Positions 11,297-19,021 of a DNA stretch of 42,770 nucleotides are shown piece by piece. The stretch is from Alphaproteobacteria bacterium. GTDB lineage: Bacteria; Pseudomonadota; Alphaproteobacteria; Caedimonadales; UBA9215. The stretch covers positions 1 to 42,770 of the forward strand of contig JAJSAD010000076.1 of NCBI GenBank assembly GCA_024281375.1. Reading direction: 5' to 3'. The notes under the pieces were generated by a model. The model worked only from the letters and a program-made list of their open reading frames with translations, was not told where the DNA came from and ran no database searches. Numbering within the stretch: position 1 is the stretch's first letter; every line of letters starts with the position of its first letter. The position numbers and the translations under genes were made by a program.

Positions 11297-12907
11297 TTAC
11301 TTTTCAAAGTAGCTCTTATTAATCTCAACAGAGTTCCGTTTTTTCAAATAAGCAACATAAGTTTCAAATACATCATTTCCAACTTGTTGAGCAAGGCGCT
11401 CTTGAAAAAACTTAGCTCCCTTGGGATCTTTTGCCACATCTCCATTTTTAATATCCGTAACCTTAGCAATTAAAAACAGAGTTTTACCTTCTTTACTTTG
11501 ATAGGGCACCAAGGTTGGCCGCCCCAAAGGAACCGCGAACAATTGATTAATAGCCACAAAGGGAAGATCAATAGCTGTCGGCGCCAAAGTTTTACGACGA
11601 TTTACGCGCACCGTCACAAGAGGCAATTTATTTTGCAATGCGACGGTCTTAAAGACAGCTCCCCCATCCAGTTGCTTTTGAATTTTCTCCACCAGTTCTT
11701 TTGTAAGAGCACCCTGAGCCTCTTGCCTATAGGCATCTCTCACATCCGCCATCGCCGCGCCGAAAGCAAGCTGTGCGGGATCTTTGCGATTTTCAAGATA
11801 TATAAGAACATATTGGCCGGTCTCTTGAATTTCTTCTAGGGGGGAAAGCTCTGCTTCCTCCGCCACAAAAGCAGCCGCCACAATGCCTTGGTCAACCTCT
11901 GAACGTTTTACTTTTTTATCAACCAACGGCGCATCAACAAATTCCCTATACATAACACCATTAGCTTGTGCGACATCCTTCAAGGTGCTCCCTGCCTCAA
12001 ACTCTGTCTGAATTTTATCAGCCTTGGCAATCATGGCTTCTTGAGCAGCATCATGGTGCAGTTGCTCACGAATCGCTTTCCTAGCATCCACATCTTTCAT
12101 GCCTTTATATTTTTTATCCCGTTCAAGGTCATAAATAACTTGAATATCATCTTCTTTAATAGCTATTTTTACTTTCCGAGAATCAAGTACAAGAGCCTTA
12201 AAAGTACGGCGCTGAGGAGCAACAAAGGTGTGACGGTTCTTACCGTAAAACTCACGAAGTTGGTCTTCTGTCGGAGTTTCTTTAACAACCAATAAACTTG
12301 AATCAATAGACATTCCTTGGGCTGTTCTAATTTGCTCATTCCACGCAAATAAAGGAGCCGTCGCCCCTGCTGGCAAGGACGCATTAGCAGACAAGGCTGA
12401 CATCAAACGCGCCCGAATCATTTTTGATTTTGTATAATCCACATAATCTTTCTCTGTTCTAAAGCCAAAGTTATGAATAAAGCGCATAAACGTTTCTTTT
12501 GAAAAAGAACCATCGGGGCGCTGAAAAGCTTTTTGTGCATGAAGCATCTTCACGATAAAATGATCGGAAACAGAAATATTAAGCCTATCAGCCTCAATTT
12601 TAAAAAGCGCTTCATTGATCAATTTCTCAAGAAGTTGACGATCAAGACCCCTTTTTTTAATATCCTCAGAAGAAATCTCCTGACCTGTGCGAAGGCGTCT
12701 ATTAAGACGAGTGCGTTCAATCTCAACAGCAAGGTCTCTGTTAGAAATAGAGACACCACCGACTTTGGCAACGGTTGCTTCCTTTGAGAGGCCAATCATA
12801 CGCAAACCATCTTGCCCACCCCACATAAAGGCAAAACTAATAGCCAAAAGACCAAAAAAGATACGCGCAAAAAGATTCCTACTTGCCCGGCGAAAAAATT
12901 CAATCAT
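11297..12907 (-). CDS. PpiD-like membrane-anchored periplasmic foldase (SurA N-terminal domain)
   Basis: The 536-residue protein begins with a basic segment and one membrane anchor (about residues 9-32, F-F-R-R-A-S-R-N-L-F-A-R-I-F-F-G). A SurA/PpiD-type chaperone domain follows (about 43-200, with V-G-G-V-S-I-S-N-R-D-L and L-L-E-K-L-I-N-E-A-L). The middle region (about 235-370) occupies the place of the parvulin domain, but clear parvulin active-site motifs are not visible. It may therefore be a chaperone without proline-isomerase activity. PpiD helps nascent outer-membrane and periplasmic proteins leave the Sec translocon. The gene likely has its own promoter in 12908-13022. Confidence 0.8.
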   Translation of the reverse strand: MIEFFRRASRNLFARIFFGLLAISFAFMWGGQDGLRMIGLSKEATVAKVGGVSISNRDLAVEIERTRLNRRLRTGQEISSEDIKKRGLDRQLLEKLINEALFKIEADRLNISVSDHFIVKMLHAQKAFQRPDGSFSKETFMRFIHNFGFRTEKDYVDYTKSKMIRARLMSALSANASLPAGATAPLFAWNEQIRTAQGMSIDSSLLVVKETPTEDQLREFYGKNRHTFVAPQRRTFKALVLDSRKVKIAIKEDDIQVIYDLERDKKYKGMKDVDARKAIREQLHHDAAQEAMIAKADKIQTEFEAGSTLKDVAQANGVMYREFVDAPLVDKKVKRSEVDQGIVAAAFVAEEAELSPLEEIQETGQYVLIYLENRKDPAQLAFGAAMADVRDAYRQEAQGALTKELVEKIQKQLDGGAVFKTVALQNKLPLVTVRVNRRKTLAPTAIDLPFVAINQLFAVPLGRPTLVPYQSKEGKTLFLIAKVTDIKNGDVAKDPKGAKFFQERLAQQVGNDVFETYVAYLKKRNSVEINKSYFEK

Positions 12908-13022
12908 GAAAAACTCTCTTATTTTTTATAGAATAACTAAAGAAAGAGTCTACAAGACCTGAAGAAATATTCAAGGGAATAAGAAAGGGGAAACTTCTAC
13001 AGATTTTCCTGTAAGGGTACAT

Positions 13023-13709
13023 TTACCTCTTAAGCTCGAAACGAAGGTGCATGTGGGGGACTGTTTGCCCAACGGAGGTGCCGGCATGGGTCGCGAAAAC
13101 AAAGGGGCGTTTATTTTTAACCAGCTCCTGCGATATTATGGCGGCCTGTTTCCAAATATCGGCAATCTCAGCAGGGCTCGCTTTCTTGGCAAAATCATAA
13201 AAACTCACATATCCTTTGCGGGGAAGGAGCAATACATTCTTTGAAAAGGATCTGAACATCACTGTATGCGTTGAAAACCGTGTTTCTTTATCACTTTTTC
13301 CAGCGAGAATTTTCGTAAAAGAATGCACAGGATTATAAGGCATCTCAAGAAAAATTGGTTGTTTAATGACTTTAAAATCAGGGGCCTTGAGCCTCACAAC
13401 AAATTTCCCTAGCTCATCCTCTCCAAATTCTAAACGAAATCCTTTCTTGAGGATTTTAAAACGATCAACTGCTCGCCCGATACATCTGGTATAAGCAACA
13501 GCAAAGCTCGACTCCTTGGCCATGGTCTTGAAGAAATCATCTCGATCTTGAAAAGTTTTTGTCGGTTCAACTATCACCAAAGTGTCTGTCTGAGCATATG
13601 CATCACACACATGGGCACGATGAAGGTGTGCTTGGAGGGGCAAGCAAAACATAATGGTGAATAAGAAACTAGGAAAAAAAGGTCTAAAAATCAATATTAC
13701 GTCTCTCAT
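13023..13709 (-). CDS. Exported HIT-like protein
   Basis: The C-terminal ~110 residues have the layout of the histidine triad fold: V-L-L-L-P-R-K-G-Y-V-S-F-Y-D-F, a helix with P-A-E-I-A-D-I-W-K-Q-A, then G-T-S-V-G-Q-T-V-P-H-M-H-L-R-F. The usual H-x-H-x-H becomes H-x-H-x-R; the middle, nucleophilic His is kept. An N-terminal hydrophobic stretch (F-F-P-S-F-L-F-T-I-M-F-C-L-P-L) looks like a signal sequence, which is unusual for this nucleotide-hydrolase fold. The start is uncertain: ATGs at 13739, 13736 and 13709 are all in frame, and none has a clear Shine-Dalgarno. The gene overlaps the upstream FliL-like gene by 26 bases. Confidence 0.6.
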   Translation of the reverse strand: MRDVILIFRPFFPSFLFTIMFCLPLQAHLHRAHVCDAYAQTDTLVIVEPTKTFQDRDDFFKTMAKESSFAVAYTRCIGRAVDRFKILKKGFRLEFGEDELGKFVVRLKAPDFKVIKQPIFLEMPYNPVHSFTKILAGKSDKETRFSTHTVMFRSFSKNVLLLPRKGYVSFYDFAKKASPAEIADIWKQAAIISQELVKNKRPFVFATHAGTSVGQTVPHMHLRFELKR

Positions 13710-14106
13710 GTTGTTGAAAACTAATAACCAAAACATCATTAATCTGATCGGGACCAATGATGAGATCAAGGCGACGGCGCAAACGCTTTTTCATTTCTGA
13801 AATATTTGCCCTAAAATCAGGGGACCAAATCACCCCTAGCAAGACATAGAGATCCCAAAAAAGACGATCTCGCACTATGGGGAGATATTTTGTTATTTTC
13901 TCAGAAGCTTCTTGTGTTTTACAATCAACAGCCAAAATAATAGAGAAAAAACCAGCCACATCCCGTTTTTGAACAACGGGAACAATCATCTCTTCAATTT
14001 CTACAAAAAGCTCATTATTGATGGTCAGCTCATTGGCTAAAAGAGAAAGAGGGAAAACAGAAAAAAAGCTCAAAAAGAGAGTGACGAAACGTAACTGTTT
14101 TCTCAT
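13684..14106 (-). CDS. Small exported protein with weak FliL resemblance
   Basis: The 140-residue protein has an N-terminal signal peptide (M-R-K-Q-L-R-F-V-T-L-F-L...S-L-L-A-N). The remainder resembles the C-terminal half of FliL-type proteins: a β-strand A-G-F-F-S-I-I-L-A-V-D, a helix E-K-I-T-K-Y-L-P-I-V-R-D-R-L-F, and a closing I-N-D-V-L-V-I-S-F. No other flagellar gene is in the window, so a flagellar role cannot be assumed. A general exported alphaproteobacterial family of this shape is equally likely. It is transcribed just downstream of acnA (39-base gap) and overlaps the HIT-like gene. Confidence 0.55.
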   Translation of the reverse strand: MRKQLRFVTLFLSFFSVFPLSLLANELTINNELFVEIEEMIVPVVQKRDVAGFFSIILAVDCKTQEASEKITKYLPIVRDRLFWDLYVLLGVIWSPDFRANISEMKKRLRRRLDLIIGPDQINDVLVISFQQHERRNIDF

Positions 14107-14145
14107 CTTTTATCCTCCCTGTTTGTTAGTATTATGCCACTTTTT

Positions 14146-16848
14146 TTATGCCGCTGTTTTCTTTCCAGAATCAGTCATCATGCGACGCAAAACATAATGC
14201 AAAATACCATCATTTTCAAAATATTCTACTTCATCCAATGTATCCAAACGACACATCACTTGCGTATCCCGCACGGCGCCATCGGGATAAGTAATAGAAA
14301 GAGTTAAAAGCTTTCCAGGGGCAAGGCCCTCTTCAACACCGGTGATACTAACCACCTCTGCCCCCGTAATATTAAGGCTTCGGCGGGTTTCCCCTTTGGT
14401 ATATTCAAGGGGAAGAACCCCCATGCCAATAAGATTGGAACGATGAATGCGCTCAAAACTTTCTGTAATCACAGCCTTAACACCCAACAAACGCGTGCCC
14501 TTAGCCGCCCAATCTCGAGACGACCCTGTGCCATATTCTTTACCCCCAAAAATAACCAAAGGCGTTCCCGCTTCCTTGTATTTCATCGCCGCATCATAAA
14601 TGGACATCTTCGCTCCATCGGGCATATGCTGAGTGTAACCTCCTTTTTTATCAGGGCGCATTTCATTACTCAAACGCACATTAGCAAAGGTTCCGCGCAT
14701 CATAATCTCATGGTTTCCACGTCGGGAACCAAAGGAGTTAAAATCAAGACGCTCAACATGATGATCCTTAAGGTAATCTCCCGCAGGACCATCTTCTTTG
14801 ATAGCGCCCGCCGGAGAAATATGATCCGTTGTGATACTGTCGCCCAAAACCGCTAACACACGGGCATCCTTAACATCACTCAAAGACGGTTTATCCTTGG
14901 AAATCCCCTCAAAGAAGGTTGGTAATTTCACATAGGTGCTCTTAGAATCCCAATCATAAGTCAGCGACGACGCCGTTGGCAGAGATTTCCACTCCGCGTC
15001 GCCATCAAAGACTTTGCCATAGCGTTCCCTGAACATATGGGAGGTGATACAGCTAGCAACGGCTTCTTGGATTTCTGCATTACTAGGCCAAATATCCTTT
15101 AAATAAACGGGCGTATTATTTTGATCCATGCCAAGGGGCTCTGTTGTCAGATCCTTGCACAATGTTCCCGTCAGCGCATAAGCCACCACCAGCATCGGAG
15201 AAGCTAAATAATTCAGCTTTACATGAGGATGAATACGGCCTTCAAAGTTTCTATTCCCCGATAAAACACCAGCAACGGCCAGATCATTTTCTTTAATGGC
15301 CGCGGTAATGTCATCTTGAAGGGGCCCAGAGTTCCCAATACAAGTAGTACAGCCATAGCCCACAAGATCAAATCCAAGGGCATCCAAAGATTTTTGGAGC
15401 CCTGCTTTCTCGAGATAATCCGTCACCACTTGAGAGCCAGGGGCCAAACTAGTCTTCACCCAGGGTTTCACCATCAAGCCTTTTTCCAAAGCCTTTTTCG
15501 CCACAAGTCCTGCTCCCAACATCACAGAAGGATTAGAGGTGTTAGTACAGCTTGTAATGGCTGCAATCACAACGTCCCCACTTTTAAGATCGAACTCTTT
15601 TCCGTCAACTTTAAGGGGAATAGCCTTGTCGAGGGTGGCTTTTTCAGCAGTCACAGCTATTTTAGCAGACCCTACCATCTCTGACAAAAGCACCTTATCT
15701 TGGGGGCGCTTTGGACCTGCCAAGGCTGGTTGGATAGTTGTCATATCAAGCTCGAGGGTTTCGCTAAAGACAGGATCGGGAGAATGGGTATCGCGCCACA
15801 TCCCTTGGGCTTTGGCATATTCCTCAACCAAACGCACACGGTGCGCCTCGCGGCCCGTAAAGGTCAGGTAGCGAATGGTCTCTTTATCAATGGGAAAAAT
15901 ACCACAGGTCGCTCCATATTCAGGAGCCATATTGGCAACAGTGGCTCGATCCGCTAAGGATAAATGATCCAAACCAGGGCCATAAAACTCGACAAATTTC
16001 CCGACCACACCTTGTATACGAAGCATTTGAACCACAGCCAACACAAGGTCCGTTGCCGTTGTGCCTTCTGGCAATTCTCCCGTTAACTTAAAGCCCACAA
16101 CCTTTGGAATCAGCATAGAAATAGGTTGACCCAGCATCGCAGCTTCGGCTTCAATACCACCAACACCCCAGCCCAACACCCCCAAGCCATTAATCATGGT
16201 TGTGTGACTATCGGTCCCCACAAGAGTATCGGGGTAGGCAAAGGTCTCCCCGTCACACTCCGACGTCCAAACCCCCTGGGCAAGATATTCTAAGTTCACT
16301 TGATGACAAATCCCAGCCCCCGGCGGCACAACCCGAAAATTATTAAAGGCTTCTTGGCCCCAGCGCAGAAAGGCATAACGCTCTTTATTGCGATGATATT
16401 CTGTTTTCACATTATAAGAAAAAGCGTCTTTTGAGCCAAATTTATCTACCATCACCGAATGGTCAATAATGAGGTCCACAGGAGCAAGAGGATTAATGGC
16501 CTCGGCATCCCCTCCCATACCTTGAAAGGCTTCCCGCATAGCCGCCAAATCTACAACAGCCGGCACACCCGTAAAATCTTGCATCAATACACGGGCTGGG
16601 CGATAGGCAATTTCACGGCTAGATTGACGTTTTTGTAACCATGCCGCAAGGGCCTTCACATCATCCACCTCAACGGTGCGCCCCTCTTCAAAACGCAGCA
16701 AATTTTCAAGGAGAATTTTTAAAGAGAAAGGTAACCGTGAAATATCACCAATGGTCTTTTCAGCCTCGGCAAAGCTATAGTAAGAATAGTCTTTCCCTTC
16801 AACAGTTAATGTCTTTTTTGTTTTAAGAGAATCGTGCCCGACTTTCAT
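14146..16848 (-). CDS. acnA: Aconitate hydratase A
   Basis: The 900-residue enzyme isomerises citrate to isocitrate in the TCA cycle using a [4Fe-4S] cluster. The three cluster cysteines are visible in I-T-S-C-T-N-T-S-N-P (near residue 440) and G-Y-G-C-T-T-C-I-G-N-S-G (near 505-509). The V-G-T-D-S-H-T-T-M-I-N-G-L-G and G-V-G-G-I-E-A-E-A-A-M-L-G-Q-P signatures are also intact. GAGG lies 7 bases before the ATG. The Fe-S cluster depends on the isc machinery encoded at 34568-41050. A long dyad (16863-16900) sits just upstream and may regulate it. Confidence 0.97.
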   Translation of the reverse strand: MKVGHDSLKTKKTLTVEGKDYSYYSFAEAEKTIGDISRLPFSLKILLENLLRFEEGRTVEVDDVKALAAWLQKRQSSREIAYRPARVLMQDFTGVPAVVDLAAMREAFQGMGGDAEAINPLAPVDLIIDHSVMVDKFGSKDAFSYNVKTEYHRNKERYAFLRWGQEAFNNFRVVPPGAGICHQVNLEYLAQGVWTSECDGETFAYPDTLVGTDSHTTMINGLGVLGWGVGGIEAEAAMLGQPISMLIPKVVGFKLTGELPEGTTATDLVLAVVQMLRIQGVVGKFVEFYGPGLDHLSLADRATVANMAPEYGATCGIFPIDKETIRYLTFTGREAHRVRLVEEYAKAQGMWRDTHSPDPVFSETLELDMTTIQPALAGPKRPQDKVLLSEMVGSAKIAVTAEKATLDKAIPLKVDGKEFDLKSGDVVIAAITSCTNTSNPSVMLGAGLVAKKALEKGLMVKPWVKTSLAPGSQVVTDYLEKAGLQKSLDALGFDLVGYGCTTCIGNSGPLQDDITAAIKENDLAVAGVLSGNRNFEGRIHPHVKLNYLASPMLVVAYALTGTLCKDLTTEPLGMDQNNTPVYLKDIWPSNAEIQEAVASCITSHMFRERYGKVFDGDAEWKSLPTASSLTYDWDSKSTYVKLPTFFEGISKDKPSLSDVKDARVLAVLGDSITTDHISPAGAIKEDGPAGDYLKDHHVERLDFNSFGSRRGNHEIMMRGTFANVRLSNEMRPDKKGGYTQHMPDGAKMSIYDAAMKYKEAGTPLVIFGGKEYGTGSSRDWAAKGTRLLGVKAVITESFERIHRSNLIGMGVLPLEYTKGETRRSLNITGAEVVSITGVEEGLAPGKLLTLSITYPDGAVRDTQVMCRLDTLDEVEYFENDGILHYVLRRMMTDSGKKTAA

Positions 16849-16862
16849 GATACTACCTCACC

Positions 16863-16900
16863 CATGCTAATTTATTCTTATTGTTAATAAGTTTAGCATG
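16863..16900. promoter_or_regulatory. Inverted repeat upstream of acnA (possible operator)
   Basis: CATGCTAA (16863-16870) and TTAGCATG (16893-16900) form perfect 8-base arms. Inside them is a second smaller dyad, CTTATT-GTT-AATAAG. The element ends 15 bases before the acnA start, so a bound protein would cover the promoter or early leader. No regulator can be named from the sequence. Confidence 0.4.
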
Positions 16901-16911
16901 ATCTGAGGCTG

Positions 16912-16948
16912 AAAAAAAGAGAGGCTCTCAAAACCTAAGAGAGCCTCT
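16912..16948 (-). terminator. Rho-independent terminator of the small exported-protein gene
   Basis: On the minus strand a perfect 10-bp stem (AGAGGCTCTC/GAGAGCCTCT, arms 16939-16948 and 16920-16929) with a 9-base loop is followed at once by C and seven T (16912-16918). It lies 23 bases downstream of the gene ending at 16972 and insulates acnA from it. Confidence 0.9.
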
Positions 16949-16971
16949 TACAATGCAAGCAAGAAAGATCA

Positions 16972-17421
16972 TCATTGACCTTTAATACATCTAATTTTTT
17001 TCTTGAGTTGTCCTTTTAAGATTTGCCTATCTTTCTTGAAGGTAAAGATGAGCTTCTCAAATTTATCCTGTCCTTTTATGACAGGACATTTATATTCTAC
17101 ATCTCTGCTCGTAGTTCTCGCTGCCACCTGATAGTTAAATTGATCGATTGGAACCTGAAATTCACGAGACATTCCTGGCGCCAAATCTGTGTCAGAATCT
17201 CTTCCGGTGCTTTTTATAACGGCCTGAATTTTTGCTGCCCTGTAAACACATCCGTCTTGTGTACACTGATTTGCAATTATCTTAAGCAATCCTTTGGTAT
17301 CATTGGTAATCATCACTTTCTGTTGTGGCGTTTTGATTGCCTGCGATATGACTCCCATGGCATTCGGCATATATACTAACACCCCAACCATACTTAAAAT
17401 AAAAATACTCTTCTTCATCAT
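16972..17421 (-). CDS. Small exported protein of unknown function
   Basis: I do not recognise a family. The ATG at 17421 is chosen because AAGGTGG lies a few bases upstream; a frame extension to a TTG at 17442 has nothing to support it. The 149-residue product has a signal peptide (M-M-K-K-S-I-F-I-L-S-M-V-G-V-L-V-Y...A-M-G). The mature part is basic and β-rich, with four cysteines (two close together in N-Q-C-T-Q-D-G-C-V, then one in Y-K-C-P and one near the C-terminus), consistent with two disulfide bonds in the periplasm. It is monocistronic, with its own terminator. Confidence 0.65.
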   Translation of the reverse strand: MMKKSIFILSMVGVLVYMPNAMGVISQAIKTPQQKVMITNDTKGLLKIIANQCTQDGCVYRAAKIQAVIKSTGRDSDTDLAPGMSREFQVPIDQFNYQVAARTTSRDVEYKCPVIKGQDKFEKLIFTFKKDRQILKGQLKKKIRCIKGQ

Positions 17422-17508
17422 AAACACCACCTTATTTATCAATCATCCTTAAAGTATAGTTTAATATAGTTAAGTAACTATTAATATTTATTGAAAAAAT
17501 CATAAAAA

Positions 17509-18192
17509 CTAGCGATTTTTAAAATATTTAACAATAATAGGAATAAAAGATAAAAGGGCTAGGCCTACCAAGGCGATTAAAATTTCTGGTGTCATAATAG
17601 AGCCAACGGAAAACGCATCCCCCTTGTCAAAGATACTCCCAATGCCTGTCCCAACGGACACGTATACAAAAGCCCCTGGAATAATACCAATGGCTGTGGC
17701 TAAAAAATAATCTCGAAGGTTAACCCCCAAGAAAGCCGGCACAAGGTTGATGATGAAAAAAGGAAAGACCGGCACAAGGCGCAATGTCAGCAGGTAATTA
17801 AAAGCATTTTCTTGAAAACCAACGCGCATTTTTTCAAGCCAGGGCCCTGCTTTTTTCTGGAGAGATTCCCCAAGAGCACTTTGTGCGATAAGGAAAATCA
17901 ATGTCGCTCCAAGGGTTGCGGCACTAACAGCTACAACGGTTCCCAGTAATGTCCCAAACAAAAAGCCACTGGTAATACTCATAATCCCCGCCCCGGGCAA
18001 AGACAAGGCAACCACACCAACATAAGTAAAAAAGAAAATCAAAATGGCCAAAACAAAACGCTCTTTCACAAAATCTTGTAAAAACTCACGATGGTCTTTC
18101 AAAGACTCAAAGGACAAGTAAGTATGTAAATCCAACGCATACACAAGGGCAATAACAGCACTTAAAATCCCGAGGGGAAGAAAACGTTTCAC
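17509..18192 (-). CDS. TVP38/TMEM64-family (DedA-like) membrane protein
   Basis: The 227-residue protein has five to six membrane spans and the VTT/SNARE-associated core: G-A-G-I-M-S-I-T-S-G-F-L-F-G-T-L-L-G near residues 70-87, and L-R-L-V-P-V-F-P-F-F-I-I-N-L-V-P-A near residues 138-154. Relatives of this family are thought to translocate or scramble lipids in the inner membrane. The start overlaps the stop of the REC-HPt gene by 4 bases (18189-18192), so the two are co-transcribed with the kinase upstream. Confidence 0.88.
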   Translation of the reverse strand: MKRFLPLGILSAVIALVYALDLHTYLSFESLKDHREFLQDFVKERFVLAILIFFFTYVGVVALSLPGAGIMSITSGFLFGTLLGTVVAVSAATLGATLIFLIAQSALGESLQKKAGPWLEKMRVGFQENAFNYLLTLRLVPVFPFFIINLVPAFLGVNLRDYFLATAIGIIPGAFVYVSVGTGIGSIFDKGDAFSVGSIMTPEILIALVGLALLSFIPIIVKYFKNR

Positions 18193-18977
18193 GCGATTTT
18201 ATCCTTAAATTTTTCAAGTTCATCTTGCAATAAAGGCATTTCTTTTTGAAGCTCTTCGTAGAGTTTGCGAGCATTATCAAAATTCTGATTTTTCCCCAAA
18301 TCTTCAAGAGCCTGAGAAATTTCTACAGCTCGATCGGCATAAAAAGTCCTAACAGAGCCTTTCAACGTATGGGAAGAGAGCTGTAGATCAGGCCCATTTT
18401 GAGCCTCAATGGCATTCTCAATACCTTCCATATAATCAATAGCACTCTTTAAGAATAGATCAATCATATCAGGGATCATATCCTGGTCATCATCAAAATA
18501 ATCCAGCACTTTTTCCGACTCAAAATGCTCAAAATTATGCACCGCAGCCGTTTCTATTTCTAGGTCATGCTCATCTTGTGCACTCACGCCCTTACCAGTA
18601 CTTTTAGTAATCTTTGGGGTTTTAAGAATCATCTCTTTCAGGTCTGCTAACAGGACGGGCTTACTCATGAAATCATCCATCCCCGCCCGCAAACACCGTT
18701 GGCGGTCTTTTGCCATGGCATTGGCGGTCATCGCAACAATACGCGGCCGTGTTTTCCCAGATTTTTTAAAGCGACGACAGACTTCTTTTGTGGCTTCAAT
18801 ACCATCCATTTCAGGCATCATCACATCCATAAGAATCAGATCATATTCTTTTTCATCCAAAGCTGTTAGAATTTCAAGACCATTATTTGCGACATCCGCA
18901 GAGTACCCCATCTTTCTCAACATACTTAATGCAACCATTTGATTGATTTTGTTATCTTCTGCCAAAAGCACACACAA
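18189..18977 (-). CDS. Response-regulator receiver plus HPt protein (probable C-terminal part of a split hybrid kinase)
   Basis: The 262 residues contain a receiver domain (acidic E7-D8, phospho-acceptor D51 in L-M-D-V-M-M-P-E-M-D-G, T84, K106) and a histidine phosphotransfer domain with H203 in S-H-T-L-K-G-S-V-R. No DNA-binding output is present. There is no ATG start; the only candidate is TTG at 18977, with GAGG about 8 bases upstream. The frame stays open upstream through 19015, next to the kinase stop at 19022-19024. The arrangement matches the C-terminal half of a kinase-REC-HPt hybrid read in the -1 frame. It could be a separate protein, a programmed frameshift product or a sequencing error. 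Confidence 0.8.
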   Translation of the reverse strand: MCVLLAEDNKINQMVALSMLRKMGYSADVANNGLEILTALDEKEYDLILMDVMMPEMDGIEATKEVCRRFKKSGKTRPRIVAMTANAMAKDRQRCLRAGMDDFMSKPVLLADLKEMILKTPKITKSTGKGVSAQDEHDLEIETAAVHNFEHFESEKVLDYFDDDQDMIPDMIDLFLKSAIDYMEGIENAIEAQNGPDLQLSSHTLKGSVRTFYADRAVEISQALEDLGKNQNFDNARKLYEELQKEMPLLQDELEKFKDKIA

Positions 18978-19021
18978 TTCATGGGCCTCTAAAGTCTCTC
19001 GAACGTCTTTGTTTTCAAGTT

